A stretch of DNA of 18,592 bases from NCBI GenBank assembly GCA_045634345.1, contig JAZRAB010000176.1, positions 1 to 18,592 on the forward strand. The letters run 5' to 3'. This stretch comes from Flemingiibacterium sp045634345 (GTDB lineage Bacteria; Bacillota; Clostridia; Oscillospirales; CAG-272). The notes beneath the pieces were generated by a model that had not been told where the DNA came from, ran no database searches, and was given only the letters and a program-made list of their open reading frames with translations. Made by a program: the position numbers and the translations under genes. Below are positions 7,205 to 15,281 of this stretch, in pieces (the first letter of the stretch is position 1; every line of letters starts with the position of its first letter).

Positions 7205-7927
7205 TTAATTCTCATACCAATATTTGAAGCTGTTCATATATTCTGTTTTTTCATAGCAAAGTACATATTTTGACACTGCTGTGAACTCGGATGCCCTATC
7301 CGGCAAAACATCGCGGACAACACGCGGCAAAAATTCGGTGTATTTCACTTCCATAACACACTTTCCCGGCTCAAGCACGGGAAGCGCGGGAAGCGTGTCA
7401 TCAAAAATATCATAGCTTCCCACAGCAGCACGCACGTCCATATCAAAGGTGATACGCACCGTTCCGGCATCCAAAATCCACGGCTCACGGTCATAGTCAA
7501 CGATGGTTCGGGGACGCATCACGTTACTGACACATTCCACATAGAATTCACGGCAAAGCGGGTATTTGCTGTGCAGCAAAAATTCATAGTCGCCATCGAG
7601 AATTTTGTAAACCTCATCTCTCGTGAGCGTTGCCGATTCTTTGAAAATGTAGGCACCGAACTTCTTTTTCCGTTCAAGCTTTATACTGCTGTCCGAACAG
7701 TTGTAGATACGTATACGGTACTTTTTTCTAATAAGCACGCCCGCGTCCTTTTCTTCGTATGCGGTGTTGAAATAATCGTCGAAGTACAGACTGCGTATCA
7801 TATATCCGCCCGAGTGCGCGTGCTTGTCAAGCTCTAAAAATGGCGACAACCGTTGGCAGATAAGCTCTTTCTGCGCAGTATCGATAAGATATTTCCACTC
7901 GTGACGGTAGCGTTCAGTCTTCGACAT
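7205..7927 (-). CDS. VTC-domain polyphosphate polymerase
   Basis: A 240-residue protein that matches the catalytic tunnel domain of Vtc4-type polymerases, which build polyphosphate from ATP gamma-phosphate. The start at 7927 (MSKTERYRHEWKYLID) has GGAGG seven bases upstream and overlaps the cotH-like gene by 14 bases. Candidate active-site residues follow the family order: Lys12 (HEWKY), Arg71 and Arg73 (KKYRIRIYN), Lys83 (IKLERKKK), Arg138/Arg140 (MRPRTIVDYDRE), Glu193 and Lys195 (VMEVKYTEF), and Ser219-Lys220 near the end. There is no SPX domain and no membrane segment, so it should be cytosolic and rely on a membrane partner, most simply the DUF4956 protein encoded next. The family assignment is strong; activity and substrate are inferred. 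Confidence 0.92.
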   Translation of the reverse strand: MSKTERYRHEWKYLIDTAQKELICQRLSPFLELDKHAHSGGYMIRSLYFDDYFNTAYEEKDAGVLIRKKYRIRIYNCSDSSIKLERKKKFGAYIFKESATLTRDEVYKILDGDYEFLLHSKYPLCREFYVECVSNVMRPRTIVDYDREPWILDAGTVRITFDMDVRAAVGSYDIFDDTLPALPVLEPGKCVMEVKYTEFLPRVVRDVLPDRASEFTAVSKYVLCYEKTEYMNSFKYWYEN

Positions 7928-9677
7928 AAACATCCTCCACGATCTGACCGCTTGCATCCACATAGAAGCATTTTGTTCCGTAAACCTTACCGTTTTCGGT
8001 CATGTATGAGTCAAACGCAGTCTGCGTCTGACCGCCCGCATCGTGGGCTTTTACTCGGATAAAGTACTGTCCCTCTGGCAGACGGTCAAATTCTGCTGCC
8101 GGAATTTTGAGATTTTCAAGCTTCACTATAGGATTTGTGAAAGTGTAGTCCTTTGCAAGCTCAAACGTGTAAGAGACATTTTCTGCATCGAATGTGTACG
8201 ATGCTTCCCAAACGAGGCTTATCTTTGTCCCATCATTCTGCGGAACGCCGATGAAGAATGGCATAGGCTTATCAAAGGAATCCTTAAATCTTTGGTAGTT
8301 AGCTTTTATTTCATCAACAAGAGTGGTAGCTATAATATCGTATTGCTCCGAAGTGACCGGCATATAGAGAGCATCACGTCCGGTGTAAACCAGCGGCTTC
8401 AGGAGCTCGGCATAAGCTTTTGTATATTCCTCCACACGTCCATCGCACAACTGTGCATAAATATCCTCCACCGCTGCGGTGAGCGCTCCACGATAGGCAT
8501 CGGACTTTAGACATCTCCTAAAAAATACATTGCCCCAATAGTTACTAACGCCCGACTCCCATTCACTGTAGTCGTTTCTCTCGAGGAGTTCCCATTCCTT
8601 ACGTTTAAATGCGCCGTCAAGGTCCCATGAGAGTATGTACCAGCGGCTATCGTTTTGTGCACTGTATATATAGAAGTTTCGGCTCTGCGTGTCAACATTT
8701 CCGACGAGCAGCTGAAATGCCATCCAATATGCGACGTTTTCAATGTCGAAATCCTCTTCGAGTATTGTTTCTATCGGGATTGAATAGTCATTTATTCGCT
8801 CAAGCAGGCGTATGAGCTTTGTGTGATCGTCATCGCCCTTTATTTCAAGTATTTCTTCGAATTTTGCAATATCGTATCTTGGATCGTCTTTTAGAACTAT
8901 CGTGTCTTCGTAACGGTAAAATTCGCAGAAGTTGATTTTGTAAAGATGACCTCGCTTATCAAGTCCGTGACGTTCAAGGGCTGTTTTGTTAAGCTGTTCT
9001 ACCTGTGTGTAGATTCCGTAATCCTCAAATTTTGCATCCGGTCCGGCTGTTGTATCCTTAACGTAAAGGCGTACAAAGGCTGTGCGAAGACTCATCAGCT
9101 CATCAATTCCCGAAAGCAGGTCAAACCCTAACTTGTTGCGAAAGCGAAGTCCGTCACCCTGGTGCTTGTTGAGTGCTATGGTCTGCTGACCACGCCAGTC
9201 ACCCTTGTTGTCCTTGATGCTGATTTTATAGTTTTTCTGCACATTTCGGCTGGATGACTGACCGCGTATCTGCACGGTACAGTTAGGTGCAACCTGACCG
9301 TAGCCAAGCTCCCCGGGTATTAGACCGTTCTCGTCGCCAACCTGAATAAGTCCGGCTATTTTATACCGCTCCACACCCATTTCCTCGTAATCGTAAGCCG
9401 AATAGGTGTTTATTTCCTCCCATGTGTGATCGGTATTCTCGGCGGAATTTCCTATGGAAACAGTGAGATACATCGTTACAATTTCGGTGTTGTTCTGCTG
9501 TTCATACAAGAGATTTTTATCGCGTATGTGAATGTTTTTTTCTGTCTGTATTTCTGATTTATCAATCGTCGTGCCGAGATTTGAATTTACGGCTAAATCA
9601 AATGTATCATCGCATCCGGGCAGAAATGTGGAAAAAGTCAAAATCAGACACGCAGCGGATAAAATCTTTTTTCTCAT
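7914..9677 (-). CDS. CotH-kinase-family lipoprotein
   Basis: A 587-residue exported protein. The N-terminus (MRKKILSAACLILTFSTFLPGC) is a signal peptide with lipobox LPGC, so Cys22 should be lipidated and the protein held on the outer face of the membrane. The CotH domain spans about 70-400: RGQSSSRNVQKNYKISI (138-154), LRFRNKLGFDLLSG, GIYTQVEQLNK, SRNFYIY and the metal-binding WDLDGAF (351-357), all in family order. The C-terminal 490-575 resembles a fibronectin III-like beta domain. CotH of Bacillus spores is an atypical protein kinase. Here it may phosphorylate a surface protein or sugar polymer. Its ATG overlaps the pelG stop (ATGA) and its end overlaps the VTC gene, so it is firmly in the operon. 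Confidence 0.9.
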   Translation of the reverse strand: MRKKILSAACLILTFSTFLPGCDDTFDLAVNSNLGTTIDKSEIQTEKNIHIRDKNLLYEQQNNTEIVTMYLTVSIGNSAENTDHTWEEINTYSAYDYEEMGVERYKIAGLIQVGDENGLIPGELGYGQVAPNCTVQIRGQSSSRNVQKNYKISIKDNKGDWRGQQTIALNKHQGDGLRFRNKLGFDLLSGIDELMSLRTAFVRLYVKDTTAGPDAKFEDYGIYTQVEQLNKTALERHGLDKRGHLYKINFCEFYRYEDTIVLKDDPRYDIAKFEEILEIKGDDDHTKLIRLLERINDYSIPIETILEEDFDIENVAYWMAFQLLVGNVDTQSRNFYIYSAQNDSRWYILSWDLDGAFKRKEWELLERNDYSEWESGVSNYWGNVFFRRCLKSDAYRGALTAAVEDIYAQLCDGRVEEYTKAYAELLKPLVYTGRDALYMPVTSEQYDIIATTLVDEIKANYQRFKDSFDKPMPFFIGVPQNDGTKISLVWEASYTFDAENVSYTFELAKDYTFTNPIVKLENLKIPAAEFDRLPEGQYFIRVKAHDAGGQTQTAFDSYMTENGKVYGTKCFYVDASGQIVEDVYVED

Positions 9678-11131
9678 TTTTTTGTTTCCTCCAATTTATC
9701 CTCCAAAAATACTCCGAGTCTTGTAAACATACCGGAGCGGTCCTCCGACACAAGCGGCTGCACCGATAGAATATAGTACGGAAGCCGTTTTGTAAAATAA
9801 TTAAGCCTCACTGCACATACGAAGGCAAATATCATAGCGGCAATCAAAAAGCCGAAGCCGTAATAGATATTGGAAAATAACAGCGATAAAAGCGAAAAGG
9901 CAACTGTTGTCGTGGCAAAGACTGCTGTAGTGATAAGCGCACCTTTATAATCTGTGAAATAGAGTAAGATCAGCATAAGCATATTTCCGATAGCATAAAC
10001 ACCGTACCCTACGCAGAGAGTGCGGAAATATCCACGCATGACCTCGTTAAATCCGAGCGGAAGCAAATCAAGAAGGTATCCGCCCAGTGCAATAACGGCG
10101 GCTGTAAATAAAAGCTGTTTGAGCGCCGTGTAGAAAAGCTCGGTTTTCAGTGTACCGATCATTTCCTTTTCGGCTTGCTTTATGTTGTCGATAGTGCCCT
10201 TATCGTTATAAAGGCTGTAGTGATTGCGATATTTGGGGTAAAAGTTTACTTCAACCGACACTACGAAATTTACGGTAGTCATAAGTGCGGTCATGAACGC
10301 AAGCAGTGCGGGAACGTCGTACCACGGCGCACCATAAAATAAGCCGTGTACCCTGACTCCAATGTCGGAAAACCACATTATCACAAGATGGGAAAACATA
10401 CCGATATTCATAAACAAGCCGGAGAGTGCAAGCGGCAGGAAAGCATCTATCCATTTAAGGAAGGTGAATGCGCCGAGCGCTGTGTGCGGGAAATATCGGT
10501 GAAGCAGAATAACGTCCCATATAAGCATAACGCCATATCCCACGCTTACAGAGAACAGAAGCGACTCGATAATAGGAAGCTTCAGCCACAAAAGAAATGC
10601 ACCGAGAAGTATGCTTACCGCAACAGACGTAAGAAACGAAAGAAAAATCCCCTTATAATCCTTAATTGCCGACAGAAAGCTCATAGCGTTCCATACGATG
10701 ATAAGTTCTCCGAAAAGTGTGAAGCAAAGAATACCTTGCAAAAGGGTTGCACCGGAGAAAATGAGAAAAATGCCGTATAACACACAGCCGACAAGCAGCA
10801 TAATAACGGTAGAACCCCAAAATGCCGGCAGAACCGCCTGATTCTTTTCTTCAAAAAGCATATCAGCCACATATCTTGTTACCACCATTGAAAAGAAGGA
10901 TGATACAGTGACCGATGCAAGCAGAGTGTATGTTATCATACATATAAGCAGCTCCCTGGTGTGTAGTCCAACCCCAAAAAAGGTGCAGAGTGCCATTATA
11001 CCAAGAAGTAGTAAAACGCCGAGAAGCATAGGTCCGGTACATATTACCGCCGCATATCCGTATGCCTTGGCGGAATTGAGAACGCCCTTCTTGGCAAACA
11101 GTTTTTTTAATTCGAAGCCAATTCCGGCCAT
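9674..11131 (-). CDS. pelG: PelG-type polysaccharide flippase-like membrane protein
   Basis: A 485-residue polytopic membrane protein with about 12 hydrophobic helices. It opens with MAGIGFELKKLFAKKG, the characteristic PelG N-terminus, followed by the first helix (AAVICTGPMLLGVLLLLGIM). PelG belongs to the MOP/flippase superfamily and works with PelD, PelE and PelF to polymerise and move Pel polysaccharide across the cytoplasmic membrane. Further support is the short loop WYDVPALLAFMTALMTTVNFVVSVEV, a region with the acidic/aromatic pattern of the family. The length fits PelG (about 450-490 residues). It overlaps pelF by 25 bases and ends in an ATGA overlap with the CotH-like gene. Confidence 0.92.
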   Translation of the reverse strand: MAGIGFELKKLFAKKGVLNSAKAYGYAAVICTGPMLLGVLLLLGIMALCTFFGVGLHTRELLICMITYTLLASVTVSSFFSMVVTRYVADMLFEEKNQAVLPAFWGSTVIMLLVGCVLYGIFLIFSGATLLQGILCFTLFGELIIVWNAMSFLSAIKDYKGIFLSFLTSVAVSILLGAFLLWLKLPIIESLLFSVSVGYGVMLIWDVILLHRYFPHTALGAFTFLKWIDAFLPLALSGLFMNIGMFSHLVIMWFSDIGVRVHGLFYGAPWYDVPALLAFMTALMTTVNFVVSVEVNFYPKYRNHYSLYNDKGTIDNIKQAEKEMIGTLKTELFYTALKQLLFTAAVIALGGYLLDLLPLGFNEVMRGYFRTLCVGYGVYAIGNMLMLILLYFTDYKGALITTAVFATTTVAFSLLSLLFSNIYYGFGFLIAAMIFAFVCAVRLNYFTKRLPYYILSVQPLVSEDRSGMFTRLGVFLEDKLEETKK

Positions 11132-12537
11132 TCCTTTTCCACCTCTTTATAAAGATCACGGTATTTCGTGAGCATAATAATATATCTGAAATTTTCGTAT
11201 ACCCGCTTCTGACCGATCTCGCCCATTTTCAGGCGAAGTTCTCTCGATTCGCAAAGCAGCTCCATAGCGTCAGCCAGCTTTGAACGCTGCATAGGCGGAG
11301 CAAAATATCCTGCCTTTCCGAGTGTATCACCCGGCTTCCCGTTGAGAAGCTCGCTGCAGCAGCCAACGTCCGTTGTTACCGCAGGACGTCTTGCGGCAAA
11401 TGATTCGAGCACCGACAGAGGCTGTCCTTCCGAGATGCTTGTGAGCAGAGTGAAGTCGAGCTTTTCAAAATATTCGATGATGTTAACGCGGCCCGTGAAA
11501 ATAATCTTATCCTCAAGCCCAAGCTGTTTTACGAGCGCATAGCATTCATCAGCATATTCCTGATCGTCCACACCGCCCATAATGTGAAGACGCACGTTAT
11601 CACGTCTGGCACAAAGCTCGAAGAAAGCATATATCATGGTCTTAATATCCTTGATAGGTGCAAGACGAACAACCGCACCGATATCAACCATGCCGTCATC
11701 CTCCTTGAGAGGGATATCACAAAGCTTCTCATAGCTGATGCCGTTTTCTATAACTCTGCATTTAGAAGCATCACACCCCATATCAATCTGCGTGTACATT
11801 GCTCTTGTAAATAGGGATGTAACACGGAATGCCCGCTCATATGTAAGATCGGAGAGCATATAGAAGAAATCTATCCAGTGGGGCTTGAAGGCTCTTGCCA
11901 CCCATTTTGCACGAATTATTTCTTCTTCACGTTCTCGTGTATAAATTCCATGCTCGGTGAGAAGCATGGGCTTTTTCGTTATATAAGCCGCCATTGAGGC
12001 AAGCAGTCCGCCGTATCCCGTGCAGATGGCATGATAGCAGTCTGCCTGCGGAATTTTTGAACCCATTAAATAAAGCACGGGCAAAAGACGGGAACGTACA
12101 GAATGAAATGTGTCCGAAAACGCAATGTACGGAAATTCGCTCCGACAGGTTTCTGTAAGGATATCAAGAAAGCTCTCACTTTTCAAGTATGACATCGGAT
12201 TGATTTTTCGCACCTGATACATCTCAAAAAGCAGATCCCAGTTTGGCTTATCCGATGATACAAGGCACCGGAGTGCCTCCTTTTCCTCATCGGTAAAATG
12301 ATGATGGAATATGCCCGTATCTTTAACACGCAGAGCATCGTCTAGAAAAACCTGCTCAACCTCAACTACGTTTTCAGGCAAGGTGTAGACAAACTTATCC
12401 CGATCCTCGGCTTTCGCGCCGATAACCCAAAGCACAAACTCATGCTCGGGCATTTCATTTATATATTGATGCATCCAAGTGGAAACGCCTCCGTTGATAA
12501 ACGGATAACAGCCTTCCAAAACCAAACAGATTCTCAC
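11107..12537 (-). CDS. pelF: PelF-type GT4 glycosyltransferase
   Basis: A 476-residue cytosolic GT-B glycosyltransferase expected to extend the Pel polymer from a nucleotide sugar; Pel of Pseudomonas is GalNAc/GalN-rich, and the donor used here is unknown. The N-terminus MRICLVLEGCYPFINGGVSTW is the PelF glycine-rich acceptor loop, TEHGIYTRERE (194-204) is a PelF signature, RLAPIKDIKT (291-300) lies in the donor domain, and E370-x7-E378 (EGQPLSVLE) is the GT4 EX7E motif. All key residues are intact. The start codon is GTG, with AGGAG six bases upstream overlapping the pelA stop; the pelA stop and the GTG are only nine bases apart, so translation is coupled. In known systems PelF acts with membrane PelD, PelE and PelG. 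Confidence 0.95.
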   Translation of the reverse strand: MRICLVLEGCYPFINGGVSTWMHQYINEMPEHEFVLWVIGAKAEDRDKFVYTLPENVVEVEQVFLDDALRVKDTGIFHHHFTDEEKEALRCLVSSDKPNWDLLFEMYQVRKINPMSYLKSESFLDILTETCRSEFPYIAFSDTFHSVRSRLLPVLYLMGSKIPQADCYHAICTGYGGLLASMAAYITKKPMLLTEHGIYTREREEEIIRAKWVARAFKPHWIDFFYMLSDLTYERAFRVTSLFTRAMYTQIDMGCDASKCRVIENGISYEKLCDIPLKEDDGMVDIGAVVRLAPIKDIKTMIYAFFELCARRDNVRLHIMGGVDDQEYADECYALVKQLGLEDKIIFTGRVNIIEYFEKLDFTLLTSISEGQPLSVLESFAARRPAVTTDVGCCSELLNGKPGDTLGKAGYFAPPMQRSKLADAMELLCESRELRLKMGEIGQKRVYENFRYIIMLTKYRDLYKEVEKEWPELASN

Positions 12538-12546
12538 GGCATACTC

Positions 12547-14403
12547 CTATTTAAGTGTAATATCAACGGCGTCTGCAGCTGCACGAAGCAGATAAAGTCC
12601 GCCCGTCAGATGAGTGAGTTCACCGCCCGTAACATTGTCGGGCAATTTTTCGTTGAAGCGGACGAGAAACTGTGCCTCGTCGCAGAAATTGCCAATAGTT
12701 ATCTTTACGCCGTCGTCGGTATATTCGGTTCTCGGCGAAACGGCGACAAAACGCTGTACAGCGGCAGATGCCTCTGTTCCGGTGAGATTTCGAAGTCCTG
12801 GAGCGGAGTCATAGAGCCAGGACAGATAGCCGTCAAAACGTCGCTTCATCTCACTCCAACCAAGCTGCGCACCACGCTCGGGGTCAAGTGCATCATCGGG
12901 GTGTGTAAAGTGGCTGTTAATAAAATGCAGATTAAGCTCCGATACGGCAGCCATAGTCAGAAAGTCATCCATTATGAAGCCGTAAACAACACGAGGCTGA
13001 TCGACAACTCCGTTTTCATCCACCGAAAACTCCTGTGTACAGCCAAAGTCAAGCTCTGCATCCGCCATATCATCAAAATAAATACCGGAAATTGTTTTTA
13101 TGTGAGGATATTCCTTTATCAAGAACTTTCTTCCCTCGTCAGACAAAAGGTTCGACGGCGGAACATACAGAGAAAACTCGGCATCCGGAAAAAGTGTGTC
13201 GCAAAGCTCAATAAGCTCGTCAAATGCAGACTTCATGGCAGTCTCGGACTGCCAGGTTTTGTAATCGTAATGGTCCTTGTAATCCTTGTTCGACAAAACG
13301 AGGGGCTGATGGTTGTAGCCGTGGTAGCCAAGCTCTCCGCCCTTTCGCAGAAGCATATTTCCGAAATTAAGGAATGTACCCGTGTCGGGGGTTGCGTCTG
13401 CTGTTCCGTCAACGTGATTGTCATAGGATTCTATGGCAAGACCGGTATATTTTAAGCCGTATTTGTCGGCGAAATTCATCATATCCGGCCACCAGATGTT
13501 TATGTAGAAATCACGAATAGTTGTGTGATAATCACGCTGTATATATTCGCTGTTACCGCTCGGTATCTGCGAGGGGAAGTCATCAAGGTAAAACGTGGAT
13601 GCGTTTATAACGGGATACACGCACACATCCGAAAGCAAGCTGTATGACGCCGCGTAAAAACCGCGCATCGCTTTGTCATACATGCCGATATTATCTACGA
13701 CAAATACGCCGTTCCCGTACTCTTTCTTCCAGACAAGAGGTACGCCGTCTGGCTCCCCAGCATTTGCATATACCTCTGCATCATCAGAAAGCACAACCGT
13801 CAGCGACGATTCAAAGGGATCGGAAACGGCAAATGCACGTCCTCCGCCTATCATAAAGTCCTCATGAGGATAAATGCTCTCTACAGTATAGTAATCTGTG
13901 GAAAGATCGTCAATACCGATCATCTGCGATATAGCAGAAGAATATACGTTGGTTTCAAGCACCAGAGGAAACCAAGCAGCTCCGCCGTCATGTACAAAGT
14001 CACAAAGATCGGCAGTTTTCTGTCCGAGGGGAGTAAGGTCGGCTAAAAGAACAATAATCTGCGAAAACCTGTCAAACGATGGCAGTGCATCCTTTGCCAA
14101 ATCTACGGTAATGTGCCCAACCTTCATGTCGGCAAGGATTACGGAAAACTGCTCATATGCTATACATGAAGATACATCTTCGCTGCTGTGAATAAGGAGC
14201 GTGTTTTTCTCAAGAGAAGTGAACGCTTCATCTTTTGTTATAATCATATCCTGTGGCATCAGCTCAATACTTTTATCGTAGCGGTTTGCACGTATTCCGC
14301 TTAGTTCAACAAGGAGAACTGACGCAACAAGCGAAAACACAAACAGGATAACAAGTATTCCTTTGAATCTGAATCTGCGAATACCATTTATCAGCTCGCC
14401 CAA
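12547..14403 (-). CDS. pelA: PelA-like membrane-anchored polysaccharide deacetylase (DUF2194-type)
   Basis: A 618-residue protein anchored by one N-terminal helix (15-33, ILVILFVFSLVASVLLVEL) with the rest outside. Residues 66-240 look like a Rossmann/glutamine-amidotransferase-like domain (LLIHSS..., IIVLLADLTPLG...). Residues 265-500 form a CE4/CE18-like deacetylase barrel: FYLDDFPSQ (271-279, catalytic and metal Asp), GYHGYNHQP (359-367, HxxxH metal ligands) and INSHFTHPDD (495-504). It probably removes acetyl groups from the GalNAc-type polymer and makes it cationic. The GH166-type hydrolase domain of Pseudomonas PelA (about 950 residues) is missing. The likely start is TTG at 14403, which overlaps the pelE stop by 13 bases; AAGGAGG is 11 bases upstream, and no ATG or GTG lies in frame before the membrane helix. 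Confidence 0.88.
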   Translation of the reverse strand: MGELINGIRRFRFKGILVILFVFSLVASVLLVELSGIRANRYDKSIELMPQDMIITKDEAFTSLEKNTLLIHSSEDVSSCIAYEQFSVILADMKVGHITVDLAKDALPSFDRFSQIIVLLADLTPLGQKTADLCDFVHDGGAAWFPLVLETNVYSSAISQMIGIDDLSTDYYTVESIYPHEDFMIGGGRAFAVSDPFESSLTVVLSDDAEVYANAGEPDGVPLVWKKEYGNGVFVVDNIGMYDKAMRGFYAASYSLLSDVCVYPVINASTFYLDDFPSQIPSGNSEYIQRDYHTTIRDFYINIWWPDMMNFADKYGLKYTGLAIESYDNHVDGTADATPDTGTFLNFGNMLLRKGGELGYHGYNHQPLVLSNKDYKDHYDYKTWQSETAMKSAFDELIELCDTLFPDAEFSLYVPPSNLLSDEGRKFLIKEYPHIKTISGIYFDDMADAELDFGCTQEFSVDENGVVDQPRVVYGFIMDDFLTMAAVSELNLHFINSHFTHPDDALDPERGAQLGWSEMKRRFDGYLSWLYDSAPGLRNLTGTEASAAVQRFVAVSPRTEYTDDGVKITIGNFCDEAQFLVRFNEKLPDNVTGGELTHLTGGLYLLRAAADAVDITLK

Positions 14404-15269
14404 AATGCAAGCGCCTCCTTCGTTTTTGATGACATATATATGTGACTGTTTTCCGTTTCTTTAACAAAATCCTGTATCTCGTGACCTTTACCGAGAGCAG
14501 CAAGAAACTGTATTTTCAAGAGAATATACTCCTCTGCTTCGGGCCATCTTTCGCCCATCCTGTTAATAATCTCTCCTGCCGCATCGTAGTTTTTGCGTTT
14601 CAGTTCGTTTTCGACAAGGCGTGAGTAATCGTGGATATCGCCATCCACAGCTATTTTTTTGCTCATAAGCTGAGCGAAAAGCTCGCGGTTCATGACCTCT
14701 ACCTGTCCTTGCATCAAATTCTGCGTCAGACAGTCCCATAAAAAGTCAATGTATTTTGTAAGAACGCCCATATCGTCAGGGCTTGCGGCATGCTCCGCTT
14801 CAAGCTTCTGCAGCATATAATCGTTTTCCTTGGATATCTCCACCATCGCCGTTACCGCATAGTGTACGACCTCGGTGTCATCGTTATTTCCGGCCTTTTG
14901 CAGGAATTCCACGTAGTCGCCCGGATTATCGTTAAGGACATCCATTATAATCGAGCGGCGTTCCCTCGCCGAGTTGATAAGCAGAGCTTCTTCGATCGGA
15001 ATTGCAGTATCCGACTTTTTTTCGTCAACGGTAACACTTTTATAAAGCTCTGATTCAAGCTTTAATTTTTCAACACCGATCTCGGCAGAATCCGTGGCAT
15101 CAAATGCAATCTGAAAATGCAGTATAAGCACAATCAGTATTCCCCATAAAGGGATCAGAAGTGCCACGAAAAACATATATTTATGTACAGACAGAACTCT
15201 TATTTTGATTCCGATAAACACAAGCAGACATACAAGAATATGTACTGCCGCAGCTATGATATAAAGCAT
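14391..15269 (-). CDS. pelE: PelE-like membrane protein with helical repeats
   Basis: A 292-residue protein. Two N-terminal membrane helices (about 2-22 and 31-53) are followed by a soluble, nearly all-helical domain (70-292) that looks like TPR/HEAT-type repeats (for example VLTKYIDFLWDCLTQN and DYSRLVENELKRKNYDAAGEIINRMGERWP). This is the architecture of PelE, which assembles with PelD, PelF and PelG at the inner membrane. Sequence identity to known PelE cannot be judged by eye, so the name rests on architecture, size and position between pelD and pelA. It begins 13 bases after the pelD stop, with a weak AAAGG site, and ends inside the start of pelA. Confidence 0.75.
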   Translation of the reverse strand: MLYIIAAAVHILVCLLVFIGIKIRVLSVHKYMFFVALLIPLWGILIVLILHFQIAFDATDSAEIGVEKLKLESELYKSVTVDEKKSDTAIPIEEALLINSARERRSIIMDVLNDNPGDYVEFLQKAGNNDDTEVVHYAVTAMVEISKENDYMLQKLEAEHAASPDDMGVLTKYIDFLWDCLTQNLMQGQVEVMNRELFAQLMSKKIAVDGDIHDYSRLVENELKRKNYDAAGEIINRMGERWPEAEEYILLKIQFLAALGKGHEIQDFVKETENSHIYMSSKTKEALAFWAS

Positions 15270-15281
15270 ATATCGCCTTTC

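Noticed and set aside
12442..13455. 337-codon open frame on the + strand opposite pelA and the pelF start
   Set aside because: It lies antisense to two well-supported genes, shows no recognisable domain and has a patchwork composition; it is a by-product of codon use on the other strand.
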